A DNA stretch of 64,000 nucleotides from Diphasiastrum complanatum. Its lineage: Eukaryota > Streptophyta > Lycopodiopsida > Lycopodiales > Lycopodiaceae. The DNA is taken from positions 33,840,645 to 33,904,644 of the forward strand of contig CM055100.1 in assembly GCA_029204225.1 (NCBI GenBank), in the 5' to 3' direction. A program made the position numbers and the translations under genes. The notes beneath the pieces were generated by a model that was not told the DNA's origin, searched no databases, and saw only the letters and a list, made by a program, of their open reading frames with translations. Shown piece after piece: positions 1 through 9,965 of the stretch; the stretch's first letter is position 1; each line of letters begins with the position of its first letter.

Positions 1-326
1 GTCTCTCCAGAAGAAGGTGGAATGGATGCTGCAGCGGAGCTAGTGCCGGCTACATGTGCCGGCTGCGATGGGGAATCTCGGCGCTCTGCCGCACCTGTAA
101 CAATAACATTGGTGTTACAACCTACTACTAACTAGTTACGCATTAGGCTTTAGGTAATAAATTATAGTCACTGGTCAGTGAGAGAGCTCAGGGAACAGTC
201 ACTAATTACTTAATACTCATTAGTAAATTGTAGTCAAAGTTTAAAGTTATAGAATAAACTTTTAAGTTTTAGCTTTAGATCAAATTTCAAATTTTCAATC
301 AATGTCATTGATTGATCAAACAAGAT
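1..326. other. No gene recognised
   Basis: This stretch lies downstream (on the minus strand) of a BED zinc-finger fragment. It is AT-rich after a short GC-richer start. I see no exon, LTR end or RNA gene. It may be an intron or flank of the hAT-like remnant at 327-578. Confidence 0.4.
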
Positions 327-578
327 TCAGGAATCACCTGTGCCTGAAGTAGTGGCAGGAGAGTCGTCCCCGATCCCGACAATCCTCAGTGACTTTGGGG
401 CCTGAGTGCAAACGGTGATCTCATATCCTCGAAGACATAAAAGATGCGCCTTGATTCGAACGGGGCCACCTCCATAAGTGTTCCCGCAATACTTGCAAGT
501 CCACTTCTTCGTGCCTAATGTGCCATAAGCTGAATTAAGGGTGACGTGATCCCATAATGGATCCCGCTGTCTGGGCAT
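327..578 (-). pseudogene. hAT-type BED zinc-finger exon fragment
   Basis: The 83-residue minus-strand frame carries a BED zinc finger: CKYC followed by a basic stretch and an AHLLC segment, in the spacing typical of hAT transposases and related DUF659 proteins. In that family the finger binds the transposon ends. The frame begins MPRQRDPLWDHV, which resembles the W-x-H/Y start of BED domains. No DUF659 or hATC dimerisation domain follows within the window, because the frame stops at 327 and the next 326 bases show no homology. The most likely reading is an isolated first coding exon or a truncated transposon copy. A domesticated BED protein cannot be excluded. Confidence 0.6.
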
Positions 579-714
579 TGCTAATAGCTATCTAGTGTCA
601 ACAAAACAATAACTGTATTAAATTCAGACTTCAAACTAAAAACTAATCCTAAATTCTAATTTCAAAACGGTAAACCTATGCTCTAAGTTCTAACCTCAAT
701 CTATCCTCAATCTA

Positions 715-1085
715 TCCCTATCCTTTCTCTCTCTAGACTCTCTCTCTCTCTCAATCTCTCTCACACACACACACACACGTCACGACAGTCTCAAGACACA
801 CACACACACCACACAGTGCACACACACAAACACACAAACAAAAACACAGTTAAAAATCTAACACAACACCACACACACAAACACACGACCACACTCAAAG
901 TTGAAAGTTCACACACATGTCACACACACACACACTCCCTCTACTTCACAATGCACACAAACACACAAACACTCCCTCTCTTTCACACACACACACACAC
1001 ACACACACGTCACAAACACACAGACACTCCCTCTCTTTCACACACATCACACACACACAAACACACAAACACTCCCTCTAACACC
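715..1085. repeat. CT then CA microsatellite tract
   Basis: A CT-rich run (about 722-760) passes into a long interrupted CA repeat with CACACA and AAACAC variants to about 1075. The His/Thr-rich frames across it are by-products of the repeat, not genes. It directly abuts the truncated gypsy fragment that starts near 1100. Confidence 0.9.
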
Positions 1086-1099
1086 AACATTTTTTAGAG

Positions 1100-1818
1100 T
1101 TTGCTGAGGGCCAATTTGTGTATGTTCAGTTGTCTTTGGAACGTCATAAGTTTGTATAGGGTCATTCTCTTATTGAGAACTTGTCTGCACGTTACTATGG
1201 TCCTCTCCAGATTTTGGAACAACTTAGCGCTGTTACTTATCGTTTACAGTTACCTGTTACCACTCGTGCCTGTGGCATTTTCCATGTTAGTTTACTTCGT
1301 TCGTCGCTTTTTCCTAGTGAACCTTGTGATCCTTTGTTTCCTACCAATCCTGAACTTTTTCTTTTTTTACTTGCTGCTATTTTACAAGTTCGGGTCGTTT
1401 GTGTCGTCATCTTGTCCAATTTTTGGTCCAATGGGACGGTCGTTCAGCTGATGAAGCTACATGGGAGTCTTTTGATGTTTTTGTCCACTCACCTTTGTTG
1501 CAGAAACAGGCTCCTTCTCTCCATGCGTTGGTTCTCAACACTATTGTTTTTGATCTTGATGCCGCACCTTTCTCTATTCCTGTTGATGCGATTGCTGTTC
1601 CATCTCTGGATATTGTGCGTGATTCATCTGACCTTATTCCCGTTGCTGCTCTACCTGATGTTGGTGTCTCTACTTCTGATGCTGTGGCTGTCATTTCTCT
1701 TGCTAATCTTTCAAATATTGATGGTCCCGATGCTCCTGCTGCTCCAGCTCTTGATTCTTCATTACTTGTTGATGATGATACTTCAGTTGCCCGACGACGT
1801 CCATTACTTACATACTGA
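1100..1818 (+). pseudogene. Gypsy integrase C-terminus plus chromodomain, truncated
   Basis: This is the 3' end of a Ty3/gypsy chromovirus pol gene. The frame from about 1165 reads LSARYYGPLQILEQLSAVTY and then an FHVSLL segment, which is the usual end of gypsy integrase before the chromodomain. Near 1400 a frame change leads into QFLVQWDGRSADEATWE, the chromodomain core, which in this clade targets integration to chromatin. The tail to the stop at 1818 is acidic and Ala/Ser/Asp-rich. Everything upstream (gag, protease, RT, RNase H, integrase core) is absent, replaced by the CA repeat. A polypurine tract and 3' LTR follow. It cannot encode a functional integrase. Confidence 0.8.
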
Positions 1819-2028
1819 TCGAGTCTTCTCATCTACTAAAATTGAGATTAATAGTTCTCTTTGCTTCATTGTACTGAAAGCCGATATCCGCGGCTGAGGG
1901 AATTCGACTATTGGAATGACACCACTAGCACAAAATGTATAACCCAGGAAAGAAAACTACAATATAGTGGTACTAGAGTAGCTCTTGTAGTTAATTCGTT
2001 TTTTTAGCCCACATTGAGGGGCAATGTT

Positions 2029-2042
2029 TTAGAGGGGGGGAG
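2029..2042 (+). promoter_or_regulatory. Polypurine tract of truncated gypsy element
   Basis: A G-rich purine run ends at AG immediately before the TGTTATGG LTR start. This is where plus-strand DNA synthesis is primed in LTR elements. The preceding CCCACATTGAGGGGCAATG resembles the sequence before the LTR at 28882, so the two elements are related. Confidence 0.75.
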
Positions 2043-2403
2043 TGTTATGGACATGCATTATAGTCCGTACTTCTTACTTTTGACAATATTAGTGGACATG
2101 CACTTTATATTACACATGACGGGCCTAGAAATACTTTTTTACATGGTTTCTATTTTTGGCCCTAAATTTTGAATTTCACTTTCCCTCCCAATCAATATGA
2201 AGGGAGGTAGGGTTTGTCCACTATAAATAGCCACTAAGGCTGGTCAGTTGGTAGTTTTGATCATTTGACTCTTAGGCTTTTTGTAGGGGAGTTGTACTAT
2301 TTTGGAGATCTTAGTGCCTGAGCTATCGGCGGCCATTGATATTCATACAGTTTATTAGTTGGAGAATGCTATGTGAATGCCTTTTGTTGTTTTTTATGCA
2401 TCA
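2043..2403 (+). repeat. 3' LTR of truncated gypsy element (TG type)
   Basis: The LTR starts TGTTATGGACATGC right after the polypurine tract. A TATA-like CTATAAATAGCC lies near 2220, consistent with the U3/R promoter. The 3' end is placed tentatively at ATGCA near 2403, because no second copy is available for comparison. Its R/U5-like part (gagatcttagtgcctgagct onward) resembles 29160-29247. Confidence 0.65.
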
Positions 2404-2681
2404 TTGATACCGATACCTATGAATTTGTTAATAACATAGGGCCGTAAAAACTTTCCCATGTCTAGTTTCAAGGGACGTTTTCACTTTTTCAGGAGTTTTG
2501 TGCAAATGTTTGGATATCTATACTTGCTACTAAGGGATGCTTTAGTCTTCAAGTTGAATTTACAACTCATGAATTAGAGCTGTAAAACTCCAGATTTTAG
2601 AAAGTCAACATTTTTGGTCAAGGTGCTTGATCTTTTTGACTCTTTTGTGGTAACTTTTAAAAATCATTCTGGATCATCTTC
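2404..2681. other. Flank with no recognised feature
   Basis: AT-rich sequence between the LTR above and element A1. I see no coding or repeat signal. It is probably host flank or intron. Confidence 0.4.
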
Positions 2682-3105
2682 AGTTATGGACTTGGCTCAT
2701 TACATTCGCCGCGTCCATTTACATTTACTTTACTTTATGCATAAGCAGGCCTTGGGCCCTTTTTATTCGTTAGTGACACTTAGACTTTATGGTTGGCCTT
2801 TGGCCTTATTATTCATTATTAGGCCATTTGGACATATGATTGGAGAGTGGGGACCTTCTTGGAGGGCGCACTATCATCCCTTTGGGCCCTAGCCACCGGA
2901 AGCTTCCTCTTGGCTATAAGTAGGGAAATTGTGTCATTTGTTATTCAGCTGATGATATTGATCTCTCTCTTTAGTCTCCTTAATCTCTCTCTTTCCTGCT
3001 TTCTAGGGCTAAGTCTTGCTTATGTGCTGCTTTCATAGCTTAAGTCTTGCTTATGTGATGCTTTCATAGCTTAGCTCTAGATCAGCTGTGGCTCCATTCG
3101 TAACT
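2682..3105 (+). repeat. 5' LTR of A1 (AGTTA...TAACT ends)
   Basis: 424 bp, starting AGTTATGGACTTGG and ending ATTCGTAACT, directly followed by the primer-binding site. The non-TG/CA ends are supported by target duplications around other copies (31647-32083 and 45715-52103). A TATA-like CTATAAG lies at 2914-2920. The duplicated GCTTATGTG(C/A)TGCTTTCATAGCTTA motif near the end is common to the family. Confidence 0.9.
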
Positions 3106-3117
3106 TGGTATCAGAGC
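3106..3117 (+). promoter_or_regulatory. Primer-binding site, tRNA-Met(i)
   Basis: TGGTATCAGAGC abuts the LTR end with no spacer. It is complementary to the 3' end of plant initiator tRNA-Met and primes minus-strand DNA synthesis. Confidence 0.95.
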
Positions 3118-3139
3118 ACTTTCCTGTGCACTATTTTTC

Positions 3140-3660
3140 AGATTTAGTAGAGGCTGTCCAGCGCCCTACTATCCCATCACTTTTGTCGATTTTTTCATCA
3201 GATTTCCATCGTTTTTTCAGATTTAGTAGAGGCTGTCCAGCACCCTACTAACCCATCACTTTCGTCGATTTTTTCATCAGATTTCCATCGTTTTTCTAGA
3301 TTTGGTAGAGGCTGGCCAACGCCCTACTACCTTGTCACTTTCGTCGATTTTCTCCACCGATTTGCTGCCCACTTTTTGGCTTGATTGGAGGCTGTGCCCT
3401 ACTTCATCACCATTTTCAGCGGTTTTCTCCATTTTTTTTTCCAGGTTATGTGCGGATAGATTTTGGTACCTACTCCCAGCGCCCTACTACCTTGCCATCT
3501 TCGACGGATTTCTCCACCGATTTGCTGTCCATTTTGTTGATTGTTTGGAGGCTGTCCAGCGCCCTACTTCATCACCATTTTCAGCGGTTTTTCCATCATG
3601 TTGCAGGACATTTGTGGATCTTACTAGCTGCTGCCCAGCACCCATTTTCAACTTGGATCT
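3140..3660 (+). repeat. Leader tandem repeats with CAGCGCCCTACT core
   Basis: The leader holds at least two well-preserved units of about 78 bp (from near 3142 and 3220), each running from AGATTTAGTAGAGGCTGTCC through TTTTTTCATCAGATTTCC, followed by more diverged units to about 3650. The core CCAGC(G/A)CCCTACT recurs. The same array is in A2 (about 13995-14470), and inverted GTAGGGCGC motifs stud the leader of element C. The place between primer site and gag is where RNA packaging or dimerisation signals usually lie, but that role is inference. Confidence 0.75.
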
Positions 3661-4072
3661 TCAGCTCTCTCTCTCTCTTTAGCCTCTTATCCAAAAATCA
3701 CCCAATTCCATAATTGTTTGCTATTCCAAATTGCCAAAATCCTGCAGCCTGTTCATCTCTGCCCCAACCCTTCCGACTTGTCAATTTTGCCTATTATTTT
3801 ATCCGTTTCCAGCCATCTTTCACAGTTTATTAAAAGGCTCTCCAACGCTCATCCTCAACCACGTTTCACGGAATTCCGACTCCGTTTGATATTCCAATTT
3901 GACATTTCTCTCCTGGCTGTCCAGCGCATTTTTACAGCCTTCATTTTCACTTTTTCCATTTGTTGATTGTTGCCCTTTCTTAGTTGTGATAATATTGGTT
4001 TTAATAGACTAATTTGGGGTGATGACAAGAGTCTGCTCCCTCAAGTTTTCGTCTATTCCTTCCACTATCATT

Positions 4073-5944
4073 ATGGCACATTCACCTACCCCAAGTGAAA
4101 CTGTTCAGGAAAACTTATCCGATCAGTTTCGGCACATGGATGATACCCTTTTTGGCCTCATTCTTCGCTTCGATACAGTTATGACCGGCTTTGCTACTAT
4201 GCAGTCACATATTGATTCTTTACAGCCTCATGGTCCTGGAAAAGCTCCTGTCTTTCCTTCATTTGGGGCTCCCCCTCCATTTGGATTTCCATCTTCTTCT
4301 GTTAGTAAGCCTGGTGGTGGACCATTCATTCCACCTAGCCCACCTCCTGGTTTCTTTCCACGTCCCCTAGTTCCTGAGCCACACTTTGCTCGAGACTTTC
4401 GTGATAGGGTACATCTTGCTACCTATGCTGGTTCCTCTGACGAGAACTTATTAGAGAATTGGTTTGCTAAGCTTGACACATATTTTCAGATCTACCCTAA
4501 GACTGATCCTCAGAAGATCCAGTTGGCTGCTTTACACTTAGATGGACGCGCCGCAAGGCGGTGGCGAGTTTATCGAGCTGATGCTGATCGGGAAGGGCTC
4601 CATATATGGCATACCTTTCGCCGTGACCTCCGTCATGCTATGATTGATCCTCAGTGGCTCGACCGCCAATGTGATACATTCCGTAGTCTCACTCAAACCA
4701 GTGACCTTGCTTTTTATACAAATCAGTTTATGGAGCTTTCTTATCTTTTAACAGATCTACCGGCCACTGAGCTTATTTCTCGTTATATTGCTGGGCTTCG
4801 TGGTGCCTTACGTTACGATGTTTCTTCCTTCCGTGCTCCCACACTTGTTGAGGCGATGTCTCTTGCCAGTACTTTACAGCACAAGTACTCTGACACCCTT
4901 CCTTCCCGCTTCTCCCGACCCCGTCCTTCTGCTTCATCTTTTCCCGCTATGTCCACCCCTACACCTGCCCCTTCAGATCCAGCTCCTTGCATTGTCCCTT
5001 CGTCTCCTCGTCCTCCTTTTGTCCGACGTTACACGCCTGCAGAGTTCACTGACCTTCAGGATCCTATATCACACAGTTTGAGCGAGTTGCTTGATTTACT
5101 TGAGATAGTTATTGATCTACCTGAGGTCGTCATTGTATCCCATAGTGAGTCAGAGTCACATATACAGGTTCCTACTGATGCTGATTCACATATACAGGTT
5201 GCGGCTGATATGGTCCTTGATACTGATATAACATGCTGTGATACTATTGATGATGCTGTTCCATGCTTTGATATTGTTGTTGAGTACTTTGATGCTACTC
5301 GTGTTCCTGAGCGCCGTGCTATAGATGTTCTCGCCTATGCTCCTTATTTCGATATTATTCATGGGTCTACAGTTTCAGATGCTTTGGCTACTCCAGTAGA
5401 TCTCCATGTGACATACGATAATACATTTCATGATGGTCCTATTGTATACTCACTAGCTGATTTTGCTGATACCCGTCTAGATGACTATGCGGTTCTTCTA
5501 GATGCATATTTAGGCCAGAACTTATCAGTTGATGCTTTTGTTATTATGCCTCCGTATGTTGTTCCATTTGTGGATCATATTATTCTAGATGCGGGGCGAG
5601 AGTATATTGCTTTAGTGGATACAGGCAGTACACATCCATTTATTAGTAGTTACATTTCCACCAAGATTCGTGCTACACCTGTTCCTGCTTCCCAGCCTCT
5701 TAGTGTTGAGGTTGCTCGTTCCCATTCTTCTCCCAGTTCTCAGATGATTCAGGGCTTGGATTATTGCATTGGTGATTTTTCTGGTCAGGCAGGATTCGAC
5801 ATCATTTCTTTGAAGCACTATGACATTATTTTTGGTGCAGACTGGTTCTCTTCACTTGGTACTGTTGCTGTGGATCTCTCTCAGCAAATACTTTCCTTTA
5901 CTCATGCTGGTCAGCATCATTCACTTGCTGGTATTGATTCCTAG
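4073..5944 (+). CDS. Gag, unknown insert and aspartic protease frame of A1
   Basis: The start is placed at the ATG of MAHSPTPSETV, because elements B and C begin gag at the same point after a conserved leader segment. The frame is open from 4019. Residues 1-330 are retrotransposon Gag, with RDRVHLATYAG, DPQKIQLAALHLDGRAA and FRRDLRHAMIDPQW motifs. Where element C has a CX2CX4HX4C zinc knuckle after AEFADIQ, A1 switches at about 5060 into an unrecognised acidic segment. At 5594 homology returns with the pepsin-like protease motif ALVDTGSTHPF and GADWFSSLG. The frame ends at a TAG at 5942-5944, where A2 reads on. Loss of the knuckle would weaken RNA binding by this Gag. Retrotransposon assignment is sure; the role of the insert is unknown. 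Confidence 0.8.
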   Translation: MAHSPTPSETVQENLSDQFRHMDDTLFGLILRFDTVMTGFATMQSHIDSLQPHGPGKAPVFPSFGAPPPFGFPSSSVSKPGGGPFIPPSPPPGFFPRPLVPEPHFARDFRDRVHLATYAGSSDENLLENWFAKLDTYFQIYPKTDPQKIQLAALHLDGRAARRWRVYRADADREGLHIWHTFRRDLRHAMIDPQWLDRQCDTFRSLTQTSDLAFYTNQFMELSYLLTDLPATELISRYIAGLRGALRYDVSSFRAPTLVEAMSLASTLQHKYSDTLPSRFSRPRPSASSFPAMSTPTPAPSDPAPCIVPSSPRPPFVRRYTPAEFTDLQDPISHSLSELLDLLEIVIDLPEVVIVSHSESESHIQVPTDADSHIQVAADMVLDTDITCCDTIDDAVPCFDIVVEYFDATRVPERRAIDVLAYAPYFDIIHGSTVSDALATPVDLHVTYDNTFHDGPIVYSLADFADTRLDDYAVLLDAYLGQNLSVDAFVIMPPYVVPFVDHIILDAGREYIALVDTGSTHPFISSYISTKIRATPVPASQPLSVEVARSHSSPSSQMIQGLDYCIGDFSGQAGFDIISLKHYDIIFGADWFSSLGTVAVDLSQQILSFTHAGQHHSLAGIDS

Positions 5945-6074
5945 GGTGACTATCAGTTGGTTACCGGGAAGCAGTTTATGCGTAGCCTGCCAAAGGCTTA
6001 GGATGCAGCTCTTCTTTCCATTCAGAGTACATCAATTGCTGCTTCACTTTCACCATCCGTGGGTCCTCTTCCTC

Positions 6075-7971
6075 AGGTTGATGCTGCTCCGGATTTACAG
6101 GTTGTTCCTGTGTGCCTTGTGCCTATAGGCCTTGATTCACAGATATTGTATTCAGTGGTCATTCCTCGTTTCATTGATATTCAGGCCGTATACCTTGGTG
6201 GTATTTCTACTATTGCTTTTGCGCATACCTCAGATAGCCCTCCTGGTTCGGTGGTTGGTGCAGTATCCTCTCCATGGATCTCTATATCTCCATCTCTTGA
6301 GTCCGTTATGGCCAATGTTCCTGCTGATTTCTATGGGATTCTTCATGGGTCCACGTTTGATGGTTCCCGCGCTATTGGTGATCAGGTTGTATCTTCTTTC
6401 GCTTTACTCCATGGATCTCTGCTTGAGGTTTGTGAACCGCCTCATGATATTTCTACGGTTCCTTACATGATTCATGCACCTTTGCCGTTACACATTTTCC
6501 ATCCGAGGATATTTGCCAGATAGTCACTATTACTTATCTAGGGTATTTATATGCTGGGATCTTTCTAGATGAGTATACGGGCATCCTTCAGTCTCCTTGT
6601 GTTTCTACATATAGGTTTGCTGCAGTCCATGCCGATGCTATGGATATATGGCATTCCTGGTTATTACGTATAACTTGGTTTCCATTTGGACCTGTTGATT
6701 GGTGCTGGTTTTTCTATATTACTGATCGCCTATGGTGCGGATATCTCTATGATTATGCATGTGGCTCTCTATCCGTTCCTTGGATTGTTGCTCATTGTCA
6801 GGCTTGGCATATCTTGATGGCTTGGGTTATTGCCTCCTTTCCAGCTATTGTTTGTCCAGGTGATCTTCAGATTCCCCGTCATTTCAGGTTGCTTCATATT
6901 GCTTGGTCTCCGATGCTGAGTTGCCACTTCGTTCTGGTTTTCCGAGACCATCAGAGTACTTTGAGAGAGTTCCTTCTCCTCTCTTGGATAGTTTTTGGGG
7001 ATATTGCCGCCATATACTTCAGTATTGCTCATATGTGCTTTGATACTCATCCCCAGCTAGACGTGGATATTGATCCGATGCTTGCTACTGATGTTGGGGA
7101 TCCTATTCCTCGTTCCAGTGCATTTCTTCTATTCCTCACTTGTGCGCCTGGTGTGTACTTTGGGATTACACTTGCAGCCAGTTTCGATGGGTCATCCGAT
7201 TCTCCATCCGTTTTTGGTGTATTCTATGATGGATCGGTATGTCCATATGAGGTCTTTCTGGATGAGTTTTTTGGCTACAATTTTTCAGTTGAGGCCTCTA
7301 CTATTTCTAGATTTGTTGCTATTGTTTTTATGCATCATGTTTTTTTAGATGATGCATTGATTTCTTGGACCTTTTGGACCTTTTGGCATGCTGCTCTTCT
7401 CGTGATAGGGGCCTTGAAGGTACCGTGTGCCATTGCTACTTCTCATTCATGGGCCTTATGGATACCTTGGGCTTTTGACCATGCTGGTGCACATTTCTCC
7501 ATTTTAGCTATCCTTTGTCAGGATGATCTCTTTATGATCCATGTTTCCTGGCATATCGCTTGCTTTTCCATGCAATTATAGCGTGCCTGTCATCCTGCTT
7601 ATGTTCCTACTCCTTGGTGCTGGTCTTTCGATGCTGCTATCTTTTCTTGGGGCACCTATATCACTGAGTTTGCACATATGGTTGATGGTTACGTGTATGA
7701 TGCGGCTATTCGCGATGAGTGTCCATCTCTTTTCCAGTTTCCTTATTGGCTTCCCATTGGTGATGCAGTTCTACCTTCTCGGGCTTTTTGGATACCTTGG
7801 TATGATGTCCCTATCTTTTGGGCTGATCCTCTACTATTTTGGGCATTACGAATACCTTGGCATTCTTGGTTGCTGCTTGATTTTCTTCTAGTTCCTTGGC
7901 ATTCATGGTTGTTCCATATTGCTTGGTTTCAGATGACGCAGCCGAGATGTTCCCTTCGTCGCCATGATGTT
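6075..7971 (+). pseudogene. Unknown captured coding segment replacing RT-RH-IN
   Basis: After GPLPQV, where elements B and C run into reverse transcriptase, A1 runs into sequence I do not recognise. Two long frames cover it: one to the stop at 6523 and one at 6640-7581 that is unusually rich in Trp, Phe and Leu (for example WALWIPWAFDHA). A third (7678 on) reaches the chromodomain tail. Repeats inside it include GILHGSTFDGS, TLAASFDGSSDSPSV, FLDEYTG and FLDEFFGYNFSVEAS, which echo LLDAYLGQNLSVDAF at about 5490-5535. It has no RT YxDD motif, RNase H motif or integrase DDE motif. The same segment is in A2. It could be a captured host or viral gene, or a fast-diverging retroelement gene. No function is proposed. 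Confidence 0.55.
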
Positions 7972-8226
7972 GGTCCTGAGCTGTTCCCTTTCTTACCAGC
8001 TGCCATTCACCAGGTTTGCCTTCACCATAGTCGATGCTGCCGGCAGATTCAGTTTTTGGTCCAGTTGGATGGTCGTCCTGTTGAGGAGGCCACATGGGAG
8101 CCTATTGATGTCTTTTATCATACACCATCACTTGCGGATCAGGATCGTGCTCTTGTTGCACTTGTTGATTCCTCTACATTAGATGCTGCTCTAGTTGTTG
8201 ATGCACCAGGGCTTGCTGCTGTTTGA
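7972..8226 (+). CDS. Integrase tail and chromodomain of A1
   Basis: From GPELFPFLPA the sequence matches the end of gypsy integrase in elements B and C. It then reads QIQFLVQLDGRPVEEATWEP, a chromodomain core with the conserved W-D/E-P spacing, and ends VDAPGLAAV before the stop at 8224-8226. The integrase core is missing: the junction with the unknown segment lies near 7960. In A2 the junction is about 550 bases further upstream in integrase, so A1 has lost more. In the frame open to 7678 this domain would be translated together with the Trp-rich segment. Confidence 0.75.
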   Translation, partial: GPELFPFLPAAIHQVCLHHSRCCRQIQFLVQLDGRPVEEATWEPIDVFYHTPSLADQDRALVALVDSSTLDAALVVDAPGLAAV

Positions 8227-8272
8227 TCCAGTTTCTTTTCGGCAGTTGGGTCCTTTTTTTTGTGTCGGGGAG

Positions 8273-8452
8273 AGTTATGGACTTGGCTCATTACGTTCGC
8301 CACGTCCATTTACATTTACTTTACTTTATGCATAAGCAGGCCTTGGGCCCTTTTTATTCATTAGTGACACTTAGACTATTCATTATTAGGCCATTTGGAC
8401 ATATTACTGGAGAGTGGGGGCCTTCTTGGAGGGCGCACTATTGTCCCTCCCA
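8273..8452 (+). repeat. Truncated 3' LTR of A1
   Basis: Starts AGTTATGGACTTGG after the purine-rich GTCGGGGAG and matches the first half of the 5' LTR, lacking a short stretch (GGTTGGCCTTTGGCC). It breaks off after TCCCTCCCAG at 8452 and continues as unrelated sequence. The TATA-like box and U5 are lost. Confidence 0.85.
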
Positions 8453-9066
8453 GTGATGAAGTTTTCACTGCTTTATGCATGTTATGCTTGTTTTACTAGA
8501 TATGGAGATTGAGAATGCTATGCTTGATGGATTTTTCAACTGCTAGGGTTAAATTCAGGATATCAAAAGTGATGTATAATGACCTATTGTATTCATTTTT
8601 GGTGGGGAGTTAATGCTATTTTATTGGAATGCAACAGAACGTGGACGAAAGCAAAAATCAAGGATTTCTCCTGAGGTACAATATCTAGTTAATTTACAAC
8701 GTCCTTGATCTATGGTGTTATTATAGGGCCTTCTCCTGATTTAGCCTTATTGAATTTGTAGAAAAGTCCTTAACTACATGAGTTGTCCATTGTGGGCTCA
8801 AATCATGAAGCAACTTTAGGTGTAACAAACATTGATCAGGAGATGAACTATGCTTGCACTTGATGCTTTAGGGAACTATTTTTTGCATATTGGGGCATTT
8901 TTTAAGTGTTTTTCATCTCTTCTCTGTCTTCTGAACCTTATTGGGCTCAAATCTCATTCTATCGTAGGATATCTCCAAATCTTGGGATTTATCCCTTTGC
9001 TACGGCCAACCTAATACTCTCATGAGCTTGAGCTATAGCTGAGAATTTCGTTCACAGGATATTGGC
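8453..9066. other. Presumed intron or flank of the MRG gene, nothing recognised
   Basis: AT-rich sequence upstream of the MRG exons. A short Arg/Lys-rich frame near 8647-8680 followed by GTACAA was considered as an exon but is unsupported. No repeat ends are visible. Confidence 0.35.
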
Positions 9067-9477
9067 TGTTAACAAATCAGCGTAAATGACATCATGACAG
9101 CAAATAGCAATTGTCTACAAAGAATTATGAATCAACATCATATATCATCAATGGCTAAACGCTTACAAGGAATAGCATGAATAGTCTCCACAATCAACAA
9201 GCTACGAAATGAATAACAAAGTCTCTTATTTATACTACTCTCTATGCTCTAGTCTAAGTTTGATGTGCCAAAAACAGGGATGCACAATTCAAAAATGTTG
9301 AAATGGGAAACTGGTGTGCCCTCTTACCAGGGTCCAACCCCCTAGCTCATGAATCAAAATAAGGGGCCTAGGCCAGCGCATGATGAAAGTAGGCCCCAGA
9401 CATATACTGGACCACATGTAGAAATAGCCCTGATGTAAATGTTTCATTGTATGAAGTTTGAACATGTGTCCATAACA
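9067..9477 (-). repeat. LTR-like sequence, possible solo LTR
   Basis: Read on the minus strand it begins TGTTATGGACACATG, like the LTRs at 2043 and 28882. It has a TATA-like TATAAATAAGAG (about 9225-9236 on plus) and ends near TGTTAACA. No matching 5-bp flanks were found and no primer site or polypurine tract is next to it, so the boundaries are provisional. Confidence 0.4.
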
Positions 9478-9965
9478 CTCACTAGCTGTCTTTGTAATTC
9501 TTTATAACGTGGTTCCAACCATACATTAGCAACATGGTTTTGGCAAACCCTAACCTAACCTGTTAATACTTGACACTAGTTTTGGACCTATTGTTGGAAA
9601 ATTTAACCTTCTATGTGTAGTGTACTTCACAGCACGTATTTTGTGCTTGAAATTCAGTCTTGTTAATAGTTTCATAAGATGTCCTTGTTTCTCTTTTTGT
9701 GATATTGTCGTAGATGTGTGTGCTATTGTGCAGCTGTACATTATCATAGGTTCATTATTGACTGGATAGAAAAATAAAAGGCTTTGGCTATCCACAAGCT
9801 GGTTAAGATTCTGCTTTTCCATGTGAAGTTTATGCAAGGAAAAGTAATGCTTTCTCTGAGATGTCTAAGTTTTTAGAGGAGTCTAAAGTGAATCTGAAGA
9901 GGAGATGCTTGTAGATGAAGGATGGGGAGGAGGCAGATCTTGTCCTGAGGATCCCTCTGCCGGGG

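Larger units (their letters stand above)
2682..8452 (+). mobile_element. Non-autonomous gypsy element A1 (RT/RH/IN replaced)
   Basis: Layout: 5' LTR, tRNA-Met primer site, repeat-rich leader, gag, unknown segment, protease, long unknown segment, IN tail plus chromodomain, polypurine tract, truncated 3' LTR. No reverse transcriptase, RNase H or integrase core is present, so it could only move using enzymes from a relative such as element C (45715-52103), whose LTR, gag, protease and chromodomain it matches. The unknown segments are shared with A2 (13611-23725), so this is a family and not one accident. The 3' LTR stops after TCCCTCCCAG at 8452, so no target duplication can be tested. Stops at 5942 and about 6000 interrupt the long frame here but not in A2. 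Confidence 0.85.

Noticed and set aside
816-1107. His/Thr-rich open frames
   Set aside because: They are translations of the CA microsatellite.
8640-8690. Possible small MRG exon (RGRKQKSRISPE before GTACAA)
   Set aside because: Basic linker exons are poorly conserved and no phase or homology check was possible; kept out of the gene model.
9067-9477. Confirmed solo LTR
   Set aside because: The start and a TATA-like box look right, but no matching 5-bp flanks were found, so it is only listed as LTR-like.
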